A DNA stretch of 32,746 nt. It comes from Oscillospiraceae bacterium. Its GTDB lineage: Bacteria; Bacillota; Clostridia; Oscillospirales; CAG-272. Every line of letters starts with the position of its first letter. The first letter of the stretch is position 1. The position numbers were made by a program, and so were the translations under genes. Below are positions 13,801 to 23,073 of this stretch, in pieces. A model generated the notes under the pieces. It ran no database searches. It saw nothing but the letters and a program-made list of their open reading frames with translations, and was not told the DNA's origin. The DNA lies in NCBI GenBank assembly GCA_015064785.1, contig SVRM01000042.1, forward strand, positions 1-32,746, given 5' to 3'.

Positions 13801-16134
13801 ATGGCAAATTTAGTTATCCTCGAATCTCCCGCCAAAGCCAATACCGTCAAGGGGTATCTGGGCTCAGGCTATAAGGTTGTGGCATCCGTCGGTCATGTAC
13901 GCGACCTGCCAAAGAGTACGCTCGGCGTCGACATCGACGATCACTTCAAAGCAAAATACATCAACATCCGCGGCAAAGGTCCGCTCATCAAGGAGCTGAA
14001 AAAGGAAGCCAAGGCCGCAAACAAGGTCTTCCTCGCAACGGACCCTGACCGCGAAGGAGAAGCCATCTCCTGGCATCTCGCCGCGGCTCTCGATCTGGAT
14101 CCCGCGAAAACCAAGCGCGTGACCTTCAACGAAATCACCAAGTCCGCCGTTACACAGGGCATCAAGAATCCGCGCAGCATCGACATGAGCCTGGTCAATT
14201 CCCAGCAGGCGCGCCGTATTCTTGACCGCATTGTCGGCTATAAACTCTCGCCGTTCCTATGGAAGTCTGTCAAGTCCGGTCTGTCTGCCGGACGCGTACA
14301 GTCGGTTGCGACCCGCATCATCGTCGACCGTGAAGCAGAGATTCGCGCCTTTGTCCCCGAGGAATACTGGACCATCGAGGTCATGCTTCAGGGACAGCGT
14401 CAGCGCCCCGTCAAGGCAAAGTACTGGGGCAATGCTTCCGGCAAGCAGGAGCTGCACAGCAAAGAAGAAACCGATGCGATTCTGGCACTGGCAGACGGTG
14501 CGGATTTCCGTGTCACCGCTGTGACCAAAGCGATCCGCCACAAGAATCCGCCCCCGCCTTTCACCACCTCCACCATGCAGCAGGAAGCATCCCGCAAGCT
14601 GTCCTTCCAGTCCCAGCGCATCATGAAGGTTGCGCAGGAGCTGTATGAAGGTATTGACCTCGGCTCCGAATTCGGCGGCGTACACGGTCTGATCTCCTAT
14701 ATGCGTACCGACTCCCTGCGCATTTCCGATGAAGCACAGAAGAATGCCGCAGAATACATTGTCGACAAGTTCGGCGAGAAGTTCTGCCCCGAAACGCCTC
14801 GCGTCTACAAGTCCCGTGCTTCGGCGCAGGACGCGCATGAAGCCATCCGTCCCTCCAACATGAAGTTCGAGCCGGAAAAGATCAAGAAGCACTTAACGCC
14901 CGATCAGTTCAAGCTCTACCGCCTGATCTGGAACCGTTTCCTTGCCTCTCAGATGCAGTCCGCTGAGCTTGATACCGTCACCGCAGATATGACGCCCGCA
15001 GTCTGCTTCGGCAAGCCCGACGCACCGCTGTTCCGCTCGTCCGGTTATACGGTCAAGTTCAAGGGTTACATGGCCATTTACGAGGAATCCGAGGAAGAGG
15101 GTGCATCTGCTGATGCACCGGAAAAGAGCGCGCGTCTGCCGGAGCTTTCCGAAAACGATCTTCTTCCGCAGACGTGTATCACACCCGAACAGCATTTCAC
15201 CGAACCGCCGGCCCGTTACAACGAAGCCACACTGATCAAATTCTTTGAAGAAAAGGGCATCGGCCGTCCCTCCACCTATACGCCCATCATCACAACCATC
15301 ATCACACGCGGCTATATCGCAAGAGAAGGCAAGTCCCTCAAGCCCACGCAGCTCGGTGAGATCACCAATAAGCTGATGGTCAAATATTTCCCCGATATCG
15401 TCGACATCGCATTCACGGCAAAAATGGAGGACGAACTGGACAGCATTGAAAACGACACCTCCTCCGTTGAGGAAGTCCTTTCCTCCTTCTACGGCAACTT
15501 CGCAAAGAACCTCGAATTCGCCGATGCGAATGTGGAAAAGGGTGAATACGAAATCCCGGTCGAGGAAACCGATATTCTCTGCGAGAAGTGCGGCTCCAGA
15601 CTTGTCATCAAAACGGGACGCTACGGCAAGTTCGCCGCCTGCCCCAATTATCCGCGCTGCCGCAATACCAAGCCGCTCAATGCGGACGGTACCGTCGATA
15701 CCTCCAAGGCAGAAGCACAGTTTGAGAAGACCGATATGGTCTGTGAGCTGTGCGGCAAGCCGGTTGTCATCCGTCCCGGCAAATACGGTGCATTCTACGC
15801 CTGCGAGGATTATCCGAGCTGTAAGTTCACAAAACCGATTCTGCGTGACATCGGTGTTCCCTGCCCCAAGTGCGGCGGTAAGATCGTTCAGAAGCGCGGC
15901 AAAAACCGCATGATCTTCTACTCCTGCGAACAGTATCCGACCTGCGATTTCTCATCCTGGGATATTCCGCAGACCGAAAGCTGCCCGAACTGCGGGAATC
16001 TTCTGTACCGCAAGAAGGGTAAGGATTATATCTTCTGCCACAACAAGGACTGCGGCTACAAGCGTGACGTCGAACCGATGGGTGCAGAGATGCAGGATAC
16101 ACCGGATGCCGGCGGAAACGAGGATCTGACATGA
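13801..16134 (+). CDS. topA: DNA topoisomerase I (type IA)
   Basis: This enzyme relaxes negative supercoils by breaking and passing one strand. The 777-aa protein has the TOPRIM domain (LVILESPAKANTVKGYL with catalytic Glu8, and DPDREGEAISWHLA), the VNSQQARRILDRIVGYKLSP and SGLSAGRVQSVATRII segments, and the active-site tyrosine in SYMRTDS (Tyr300). It ends with four zinc-ribbon repeats (CEKCGS..., CELCGK..., CPKCGG..., CPNCGN...), each with paired cysteines and YxxC/NxDC closings. Full length is normal for Firmicutes TopA. The ATG at 13801 starts the conserved MANLVILES sequence despite a weak ribosome binding site. Its stop overlaps the trmFO start by 4 nt (ATGA). Confidence 0.97.
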   Translation: MANLVILESPAKANTVKGYLGSGYKVVASVGHVRDLPKSTLGVDIDDHFKAKYINIRGKGPLIKELKKEAKAANKVFLATDPDREGEAISWHLAAALDLDPAKTKRVTFNEITKSAVTQGIKNPRSIDMSLVNSQQARRILDRIVGYKLSPFLWKSVKSGLSAGRVQSVATRIIVDREAEIRAFVPEEYWTIEVMLQGQRQRPVKAKYWGNASGKQELHSKEETDAILALADGADFRVTAVTKAIRHKNPPPPFTTSTMQQEASRKLSFQSQRIMKVAQELYEGIDLGSEFGGVHGLISYMRTDSLRISDEAQKNAAEYIVDKFGEKFCPETPRVYKSRASAQDAHEAIRPSNMKFEPEKIKKHLTPDQFKLYRLIWNRFLASQMQSAELDTVTADMTPAVCFGKPDAPLFRSSGYTVKFKGYMAIYEESEEEGASADAPEKSARLPELSENDLLPQTCITPEQHFTEPPARYNEATLIKFFEEKGIGRPSTYTPIITTIITRGYIAREGKSLKPTQLGEITNKLMVKYFPDIVDIAFTAKMEDELDSIENDTSSVEEVLSSFYGNFAKNLEFADANVEKGEYEIPVEETDILCEKCGSRLVIKTGRYGKFAACPNYPRCRNTKPLNADGTVDTSKAEAQFEKTDMVCELCGKPVVIRPGKYGAFYACEDYPSCKFTKPILRDIGVPCPKCGGKIVQKRGKNRMIFYSCEQYPTCDFSSWDIPQTESCPNCGNLLYRKKGKDYIFCHNKDCGYKRDVEPMGAEMQDTPDAGGNEDLT

Positions 16135-17570
16135 GCCGCTGTGTAGATATTTACGGCGCCGGACTGGCGGGATGTGAAGCCGCATGGCAGTGCGTGCGCC
16201 ACGGAATTCCCGTCCGCATCCACGAAATGAAGCCGAAGAAATCCACGCCGGCGCATCGCTATCACGGCTTTGCGGAACTGGTCTGCTCCAACTCTCTGCG
16301 GTCCGGACAGGTGTTCAATGCCATCGGTCTGCTCAAGGAAGAGCTGTTCCGCATCGGCTCCCTCATCATGGAAGCCGCCTATGCAAACGAGGTTCCCGCC
16401 GGTGCCGCGCTTGCTGTCGACCGCGAGAAATTCTCCGATTATATCACAGAAAAAATCAGAAATCATCCGCTCATCACCGTCATTGAGGAAGAGGTTACAG
16501 CCATTCCCAACGATCCCGATGCAGTCATCGTCGTTGCAACGGGACCGCTGACCTCGGATGCACTGTCGGCAGATATCGCACGTCTGACGGGTGCGGATTA
16601 CCTCCACTTCTACGACGCGGCAGCACCGATTGTCGATGCCGCATCCATCAATATGGACCGTGCCTGGGAAGCTTCCCGTTATGACAAGGGCGAGGCGGCA
16701 TACATCAACTGTCCCATGACCCGGGAAGAATACACCGCGTTCTATCAGGCGCTGATTACGGCAAAGGAAGCAGCGCTTCACGACTTTGATCAGCCAGAGG
16801 ACACGCCGCAGAAAAAAGACGGGGGCTTAACCGTATTCGAGGGCTGTATGCCTGTCGAGGTCATGGCACGCCGCGGCGTCGATACGCTGCTTTACGGTCC
16901 GCTCAAGCCGGTCGGGCTTCCCGATCCGCGAACAGGACGGGAACCGTATGCCGTTGTTCAGCTGCGGCAGGAAAACACCGAGAAGACGATGTACAATCTC
17001 GTCGGCTTCCAGACCCATCTGACATGGGACGAGCAGCGCCGTGTATTCGGCATGATCCCGGGACTGGAACACGCGGAATTCCTGCGCTACGGCGTCATGC
17101 ACCGCAATACCTTCATGAATTCCCCGAAGCTGCTGTCCTCCGATTATTCGATGCGTTCCCGTCCGAATCTGTTCTTTGCCGGACAGATGACCGGTGTGGA
17201 GGGCTATATTGAATCGACCGGCTCCGGTTACATTGCCGGTGTCAACGCCGCACGCCGGATTCTCGGTCAGGAGCCGCTGTATTTCCCGCGCGAGACGGTA
17301 CTCGGTGCCATGGCAGCTTACATCAGCGATGAACGTGTCACAGACTTTCAGCCGATGAACGCAAACTTCGGACTGATGCCGCAGCTCGGCTGCAAGGTCC
17401 GGGGCGGTAAGAGGGGACGCAACGATGCCTTTGCACAGCGTGCGCTCGACACCGCAGAAAAACTGGTTGCAAACGGTCTTCTTCCGTCTGTCGTATTGCC
17501 TGCCCGCGCACAGACGCAGGCTGATCCCGATTCCATAAATGGAGAGAACCTACATGAAAATCATCATTGA
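16131..17570 (+). CDS. trmFO: tRNA m5U54 methyltransferase TrmFO (folate/FAD-dependent)
   Basis: TrmFO methylates U54 of tRNA using methylene-tetrahydrofolate and FADH2. The 479-aa product shows the N-terminal FAD-binding motif IYGAGLAGCEAAW (about 8-20), IHEMKPKKSTPAH, ELVCSNSLRS, NEVPAGAALAVDREKFS, FEGCMPVEVMARRG, GRNDAFAQRAL and the second FAD motif FFAGQMTGVEGYIESTGSGY. These are all diagnostic of TrmFO. It is coupled to topA by a 4-nt overlap, a gene pair common in Firmicutes. The last ~20 residues run past the usual C-terminus, and the gene ends 17 nt inside the plsX start, so plsX is likely translated by coupling. Confidence 0.96.
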   Translation: MSRCVDIYGAGLAGCEAAWQCVRHGIPVRIHEMKPKKSTPAHRYHGFAELVCSNSLRSGQVFNAIGLLKEELFRIGSLIMEAAYANEVPAGAALAVDREKFSDYITEKIRNHPLITVIEEEVTAIPNDPDAVIVVATGPLTSDALSADIARLTGADYLHFYDAAAPIVDAASINMDRAWEASRYDKGEAAYINCPMTREEYTAFYQALITAKEAALHDFDQPEDTPQKKDGGLTVFEGCMPVEVMARRGVDTLLYGPLKPVGLPDPRTGREPYAVVQLRQENTEKTMYNLVGFQTHLTWDEQRRVFGMIPGLEHAEFLRYGVMHRNTFMNSPKLLSSDYSMRSRPNLFFAGQMTGVEGYIESTGSGYIAGVNAARRILGQEPLYFPRETVLGAMAAYISDERVTDFQPMNANFGLMPQLGCKVRGGKRGRNDAFAQRALDTAEKLVANGLLPSVVLPARAQTQADPDSINGENLHENHH

Positions 17571-18603
17571 CGCCATGAGCGGTGACAATGCGCCGACAGA
17601 GATCGTGCGCGGTGCCGTCCTGGCTGCAAAAACACTGAAATCCGACAACGAATACATTCTGGTCGGTGATACCGCAGCTGTCACAAAGGAACTGGAGGCA
17701 GCGGGCGGTATGACCTACCTTCAGCAGAAGCGCATCACCGTCGCCCACGCCGATGAGGTACTGACCATGGAGGATGACCCGTTTGATGTCATCAAAAAGA
17801 AAAAGAACTCGTCTATGTCCGTTGCCCTTCGTATGCTTGCCGACGGTGAAGGCGATGCGCTGGTCAGTGCCGGCAACACCGGTGCGCTGTTTACCGGCGC
17901 CTCGATGATCGTCCGCTGTGTCAAGGGTATCCGCCGTGCCGGTATCGCGGCACTCATCCCCTTTGAGCGGCCGCTGCTGCTGATGGATGCCGGTGCCAAT
18001 GTCACAGTCACCGCCGAATATCTGGAACAGTTTGCGCTGATGGGATCGGTCTACATGGAAAAGCTCTTTTCCATCGAATCCCCGTCGGTTGGGCTTGCCA
18101 ACAACGGTACGGAATCCCACAAGGGTACACCCGTCATCGCAGAAGCTTATGAAAAGCTGTCCGCCAACACACAGATCAACTTTGTCGGCAATGTCGAGGG
18201 CAAGGAAGTCCCGTTCGGCAAATGCGACGTTCTGGTTGCAGATGGCTTCACAGGCAACGTCATTCTGAAGCTGATCGAGGGCATGGGTTCGTTCTTCATG
18301 AAGCGTATGAAGCGGATGCTGTATGCCAATGTCTGCACCAAGCTCTCCGCACTCGTGCTGAAAAAGGAACTGATGCAGCTCAAGCGTGACTTTGATGCAT
18401 CAGAGGCGGGCGGTTCCCCTTTCCTCGGCATCCAGAAGCCCGTTATCAAGGCACACGGTTCCTCCGATGCACGTGCCATCATGAACGCCTGCCGTCAGGC
18501 CGCAAGCTATGTGGAACGCAATGTCAACGACGAAATTATCCGCCGTGCTGCGCAGAACAAACGCGCAGCAGCAGATACCGCCGCTGCAAAAACATCCGAA
18601 TAA
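17554..18603 (+). CDS. plsX: Phosphate acyltransferase PlsX
   Basis: PlsX converts acyl-ACP to acyl-phosphate, the first step of phospholipid synthesis with PlsY. The start at 17554 follows GGAGAG and begins the conserved MKIIIDAMSGDNAP (family consensus DAMGGDxxP; one Gly is Ser here). The 349-aa protein also shows ALVSAGNTGALFTGA, LLLMDAGANV, GLANNGTESHKGTPV, NFVGNVEGKEVPFGKCDVLVADGFTGNV (consecutive blocks) and SPFLGIQKPVIKAHGSS. It overlaps the 3' end of trmFO by 17 nt. The fabD and acpP genes often found between plsX and rnc in Firmicutes are absent; only an 84-nt spacer lies between. Confidence 0.95.
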   Translation: MKIIIDAMSGDNAPTEIVRGAVLAAKTLKSDNEYILVGDTAAVTKELEAAGGMTYLQQKRITVAHADEVLTMEDDPFDVIKKKKNSSMSVALRMLADGEGDALVSAGNTGALFTGASMIVRCVKGIRRAGIAALIPFERPLLLMDAGANVTVTAEYLEQFALMGSVYMEKLFSIESPSVGLANNGTESHKGTPVIAEAYEKLSANTQINFVGNVEGKEVPFGKCDVLVADGFTGNVILKLIEGMGSFFMKRMKRMLYANVCTKLSALVLKKELMQLKRDFDASEAGGSPFLGIQKPVIKAHGSSDARAIMNACRQAASYVERNVNDEIIRRAAQNKRAAADTAAAKTSE

Positions 18604-18616
18604 GCCGCATCCCACA

Positions 18617-18647
18617 CGCCGTTTCTGCCATAAAACCGGGAACGGCG
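18617..18647 (+). promoter_or_regulatory. Hairpin in the rnc leader
   Basis: CGCCGTTTCTG (18617-18627) can pair with CCGGGAACGGCG (up to 18647) as an approximately 11-bp stem with two G-U pairs. It has no T tract and lies 40 nt upstream of rnc. A double-stranded leader element before rnc could be a self-cleavage site, as known for rnc in Escherichia coli. This is inference. Confidence 0.45.
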
Positions 18648-18687
18648 CAGAGATGACGCTTCGTACACCAATCGAAAAAGGAATATT

Positions 18688-19443
18688 ATGAATCAGACAA
18701 CCGAATTTGACTATCCGCTGGACCCAAAATATCTGGAAGAAACCATCGGCTATGCCTTCAAAAACAGACAATATCTGATGGAAGCGCTGACCCATTCGTC
18801 CTACGCAAACGAAATGCGCTCCAAGTCCGGTCAGCAGATCAACTGCAACGAACGCTCCGAATTTCTCGGCGACAGCGTTCTTTCCATCATCACAAGTGAA
18901 TACTTATTCTCTGCTTTCAAGTCCCTGCCGGAAGGTGCGCTGACCAAAATGCGTGCATCCATCGTCTGTGAGGATGCCTGCTGTAAGTTTGCAAACGACA
19001 TCCGTCTGGGTGATTACCTGCTGCTCGGTCACGGTGAGGAGCTGAACCGCGGCCGGTTCCGCAAGTCCATTCTGGCAGATGCTTTTGAAGCACTGCTCGC
19101 CGCCATCTATCTTGATGCAGGGAAAGAGGAAACTGCACGGTTCCTGCTTCCCTATGTCAAGAAAGAGGCATCTGTTCTGAAAAACGGCAGATCGAAGGAC
19201 TACAAAACCCTGCTTCAGCAGATCATTCAGCAAAAGCCGGGAGAGCTTCTCGAATATGTTCTCGTCGGCGAATCCGGTCCCGACCACAAAAAGACCTTTG
19301 AGACGGAAGCACGTCTCAATTCCAATGTGATCGGTCACGGTACCGGCTCCAGCAAACGCGAATCCGAACAAATGGCAGCCTATCAGGCACTGATCCTCTT
19401 CGGCGTAGAATCGCCGGACAATGAAAAGGAGACCGCACTTTGA
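18688..19443 (+). CDS. rnc: Ribonuclease III
   Basis: RNase III cleaves double-stranded RNA in rRNA maturation and mRNA turnover. The 251-aa product has the catalytic domain with ALTHSSYANE, the signature NERSEFLGDSVLS (about 53-65), GHGEELNRGRFRKSILADAFEA in consecutive blocks and the second metal-binding Glu in ADAFEALLAAIYLD. A C-terminal double-stranded RNA-binding domain (about 170-240) reads DYKTLLQQIIQQ, GPDHKKTFETEA and GTGSSKRESEQMAAYQAL. The ATG at 18688 follows AAAAGGAA. Its stop codon overlaps the smc start codon (TTGA), the usual rnc-smc arrangement in Firmicutes. Confidence 0.97.
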   Translation: MNQTTEFDYPLDPKYLEETIGYAFKNRQYLMEALTHSSYANEMRSKSGQQINCNERSEFLGDSVLSIITSEYLFSAFKSLPEGALTKMRASIVCEDACCKFANDIRLGDYLLLGHGEELNRGRFRKSILADAFEALLAAIYLDAGKEETARFLLPYVKKEASVLKNGRSKDYKTLLQQIIQQKPGELLEYVLVGESGPDHKKTFETEARLNSNVIGHGTGSSKRESEQMAAYQALILFGVESPDNEKETAL

Positions 19444-22400
19444 TCTTAAAATCCCTGGAATTACAAGGCTTCAAATCCTTTCCCGATAAGACACATCTGA
19501 CCTTTGACCGCGGCACTACCGTGGTTGTCGGTCCCAACGGCTCCGGTAAATCCAATATTTCCGATGCCATGAAGTGGGTGCTTGGCGAGATCTCGTCCAA
19601 GAATCTGCGCGGCAGCCGTATGGAGGACGTCATTTTCGGCGGCACCGACACGCGCCGTCAGATGGGCTTTGCCGAGGTTTCCGTCACGTTTGACAACACG
19701 GATACCACCAGCGCCAGACTGGCAACGGACTACGACGAGGTCACTGTCACACGCCGCTATTACCGCACCGGGGAAAGCGAATATTTCATCAATGCTAAGC
19801 CCGTCCGCCTGCGCGATATCCATGAGCTGTTCATGAATACCGGTGTCGGACGTGAAGGCTATTCGATCATCGGTCAGGGCAAAATCGCCGAGATCATTTC
19901 CCGCAAAAGCGATGAACGCCGCACCATTTTTGAGGAAGCGGCAGGTATCGCAAAATATAAGTACAAAAAAGAAGAAGCACAGAAGAAGCTGCTCGCGGTG
20001 GAGGACAACCTCGTCCGCGTCGCCGATATCGTCGGTGAGCTGGAGGGCCGTGTCGGTCCGCTTGAAAAAGAAAGTGCCAAGGCACGCGCCTATCTGGAAT
20101 TGTATGAGCAGAAAAAGGAAGCAGACATCTCGCTGTGGCTTTACGATATGCAGGCGCTGAAGGCTGAAATCGCCGCACTGGAGGATGCACTCAAGCTCTC
20201 CAAAAACGACTATGAGCGCGCATGTGCGTTCCTTGACGACCTGGAAGGTCAGAGCGAACGATTGTATATGCTGTCGCAGGAATATCAGGCAAAAACGGAA
20301 GAACTCCGTGCAAAATCCGCCGCCATCACCGAGGAACGAATGCGTCTGGAAGGGGAATGCAAGGTCGCGGAAAACGAGATTCAGCACATCAATGCCCGTC
20401 TTGACGAAAATGCCGACGCCGCACAGACGCAGACTGCACAGCTGGAGCAGGCAAAGGCGCGTCTTGCGCTGACACAGTCGGCACTTGCCGATGCCCGTAC
20501 CCGTCAGGCAGAAGCCGAGGCGGTCTGTGAGCATGACCGTGCGATCCTTGACGAAGCGGACCGTGCACTGGACGAAGCCTACAACCGTCTCTCAGCCATC
20601 GGCGAGGAAATCGCAGCGGCGGCACGTGCGGCAGGTGATCTCAAAGCGGAGCTTTCCGCGCTGAATTCCACCAAGAATGCCGACGCTGTCAAGCGTGAGG
20701 AAATCCGTGAAAGCAGAGAAAAATATCTGGAAAACATCGCACTGCTCGAAGAACGCTCCGTGCGTGCAAAAGAAAGTGCGGAAAAGTACAGAGAAAAATC
20801 AAACGAATACGAACAGCAGACCGCTGCTGCAAAACAGGCACTTGCAGACATCGGTGCAAAGAAAAAGACGCTTGGTGAGCGGCAGAACGCCGTTTATCTG
20901 GACTACACCGCAAAGAAAAACCGCATTGATGCACTCTCCCGTATGGAGGAGCTGTTTGAAGGCTACAGCCGTTCCGTCCGCTTTATCATGAGCGACTACG
21001 AGCGGGGCAAGCTGTCCGGTGCGCAGCTGTACGGTCCGCTGTCCAAGCTGATTTCCGTCGATCCGCGTTATGCAACGGCAGTCGAAACAGCACTCAGTAC
21101 CAACATCCAGAACATCGTCGTTGAGGACGAAGCCTCTGCAAAGGCAGCAATCCTCCATCTGAAAAAGAACAACGCCGGACGCGCAACCTTCTATCCGATC
21201 ACAACGATGCGCGCCTCGGAATTCAATGACAGCCTCGACCGTGCAAAGTCCCAGCGCGGCTTTGTCGGTCTTGCTGATAAACTCGTTTCCTATGATAAAA
21301 AGTTCGATGTCGTCATCCGTTCTCTGCTCGGCAGAATTCTGATCTGCGACAATATTGATCACGCGGCAGAGCTTGCACGCGCTTACAACTACCGTTACCG
21401 TGTTGTCACCCTCGACGGACAGCAGGTCAATGCCGGCGGTTCCTTTACCGGCGGTTCCGTCAAGCACGACAGCGGTATGCTGACGCGTACGGTCGAAATT
21501 GACCGTCTGCGCGAGGAATGCCGTGTGCTTGCAGACGAAATCGAAGCCATCAAATCCGAGCTATCCGCGCTTGACCGCGAAGCCAAGGTTCACAGCGACC
21601 GCATCGAAACCATTCGTGTCAACGCAGCCATGATCGCTACACTGTCACAGGCGGAAGCCACCCAGCAGCAGGTCATGGAAGCACAGCTGGCAGGCGACAG
21701 AGAAATGCTTGCGTCCCTTGATGAGGAGGAAAAAAAGCTGTCTCATGCAGGCGAAACCTTCCGGGAGGAATCCGATCGGCTGACAGCGCTGTACGAAAAC
21801 ACGCTTGCCAGAGAACAGCAGCTGGCTGAGGAACGGACACGTCTGGAAACGGAACGGGAAACCGCCGGACGTACACTCAGCGACGCGCAGAAGACGCTGT
21901 CCCGCCATCAGATCAAGCTCGCGGAAACCGCACGTGACATTGCAGCGGCAGAAGGTGCTGTCACTGCGGAAGAATCTGCCATTGCGGCAATCATCGCCCG
22001 GACAGAAGCTGTCGGTCAGGAAAACGCTGCGCTGTCCGAACGCCGTGCATCCTATGAGGCACAGATCAGGGAAAACCGCGAAACCATCAAACAGCAGGAA
22101 ACGGACACTGCCGAAACGGAGGAACAGACACGGCAGTACCGCGCAATGACGCTTGACTGCGAGCAGAAGGCCTCCGCCCTGCGTGCGCAGATCAAGGAAC
22201 AGACCCACACCAAAGAGCTGCTGTTCCGTCAGTTCACCAAAGCGGAAAGCAAGCTCGGTCAGGCGCAGAATGAACAGGACAAGAAGGTTTCCGCACTTTG
22301 GGATGAATATGAGCTGACATATTCTGCGGCAGCACTGCTGAATTATCCGGCAGTCACCGAGGATACCCGCACACAAACGGCATCCCGCCTGTCAGGACTG

Positions 22401-23042
22401 AAGTCTAAGATCAAAGCACTGGGTCCGGTCAATGTTGCATCCATCGAAGAATATACGCAGGTCAAGGAACGCTATGATTTCATGACCGCGCAGGTCGATG
22501 ACCTGACCAAATCCCGTACAGACCTTGCGGAAATCATTTTCGGTCTGGAAGGCGAGATGCGGACACGATTCTCCGAGGCGATGCGCCAGATCAACCACCA
22601 TTTCCAGATCGTCTTCCGCGAACTGTTCGGCGGCGGCCATGCGGAGCTGATTCTGACAGAGCCTGACAACATTCTCGAATCCGGCATTGAAATCAATGTT
22701 GCACCGCCCGGCAAGATCATCAAGAATCTGATGCTGCTGTCCGGCGGTGAGCAGGCATTCGTCGCAATCGCACTGTACTTTGCCCTGCTGAAGGTCAACC
22801 CCTCGCCGTTCTGCATTCTCGACGAGATCGAAGCGGCGCTGGACGAGGTCAACGTTGACCGCTTCGCCGATTATCTGCACAAGAATGCGACACAGACACA
22901 ATACATCGTCATCACGCACAGACGCGGCACCATGGAGGTCGCTGACCGTCTGTACGGTGTTACCATGGTAGAACGCGGCATCTCAACGGTGCTGTCCATC
23001 GGCGCAAACGAAGTCGCAAAATTCCAGGATCAACTGAAATAA
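19440..23042 (+). CDS. smc: Chromosome segregation protein SMC (TTG start)
   Basis: SMC dimers with ScpA and ScpB load at origin regions and compact and segregate the chromosome. The start is a TTG at 19440 with AAGGAG 10 nt upstream; translation from it gives the conserved LKSLELQGFKSFPDKT. The 1200-aa protein has Walker A GPNGSGKSN (31-39), an N-terminal coiled coil, a hinge (about 525-680, including DPRYATAVETAL and GGSFTGGSVKHDSG), a return coiled coil, then the signature LSGGEQAF (about 1100) and Walker B FCILDEIEAALDE (about 1124), followed by IVITHRRGTME. The length matches bacterial SMC. The usual signature SGGExA reads SGGEQA here, a minor change. It overlaps rnc by 4 nt and precedes ftsY by 31 nt. 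Confidence 0.97.
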   Translation: MILKSLELQGFKSFPDKTHLTFDRGTTVVVGPNGSGKSNISDAMKWVLGEISSKNLRGSRMEDVIFGGTDTRRQMGFAEVSVTFDNTDTTSARLATDYDEVTVTRRYYRTGESEYFINAKPVRLRDIHELFMNTGVGREGYSIIGQGKIAEIISRKSDERRTIFEEAAGIAKYKYKKEEAQKKLLAVEDNLVRVADIVGELEGRVGPLEKESAKARAYLELYEQKKEADISLWLYDMQALKAEIAALEDALKLSKNDYERACAFLDDLEGQSERLYMLSQEYQAKTEELRAKSAAITEERMRLEGECKVAENEIQHINARLDENADAAQTQTAQLEQAKARLALTQSALADARTRQAEAEAVCEHDRAILDEADRALDEAYNRLSAIGEEIAAAARAAGDLKAELSALNSTKNADAVKREEIRESREKYLENIALLEERSVRAKESAEKYREKSNEYEQQTAAAKQALADIGAKKKTLGERQNAVYLDYTAKKNRIDALSRMEELFEGYSRSVRFIMSDYERGKLSGAQLYGPLSKLISVDPRYATAVETALSTNIQNIVVEDEASAKAAILHLKKNNAGRATFYPITTMRASEFNDSLDRAKSQRGFVGLADKLVSYDKKFDVVIRSLLGRILICDNIDHAAELARAYNYRYRVVTLDGQQVNAGGSFTGGSVKHDSGMLTRTVEIDRLREECRVLADEIEAIKSELSALDREAKVHSDRIETIRVNAAMIATLSQAEATQQQVMEAQLAGDREMLASLDEEEKKLSHAGETFREESDRLTALYENTLAREQQLAEERTRLETERETAGRTLSDAQKTLSRHQIKLAETARDIAAAEGAVTAEESAIAAIIARTEAVGQENAALSERRASYEAQIRENRETIKQQETDTAETEEQTRQYRAMTLDCEQKASALRAQIKEQTHTKELLFRQFTKAESKLGQAQNEQDKKVSALWDEYELTYSAAALLNYPAVTEDTRTQTASRLSGLKSKIKALGPVNVASIEEYTQVKERYDFMTAQVDDLTKSRTDLAEIIFGLEGEMRTRFSEAMRQINHHFQIVFRELFGGGHAELILTEPDNILESGIEINVAPPGKIIKNLMLLSGGEQAFVAIALYFALLKVNPSPFCILDEIEAALDEVNVDRFADYLHKNATQTQYIVITHRRGTMEVADRLYGVTMVERGISTVLSIGANEVAKFQDQLK

Positions 23043-23073
23043 ATCTGAAAAACGAACAGCAAAGGATAAACAT

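Noticed and set aside
11994-13850. 618-codon minus-strand open frame opposite dprA
   Set aside because: dprA on the plus strand has all family motifs. The opposite frame is Cys/Arg/Gly-rich with no domain and arises from codon bias in GC-rich DNA.
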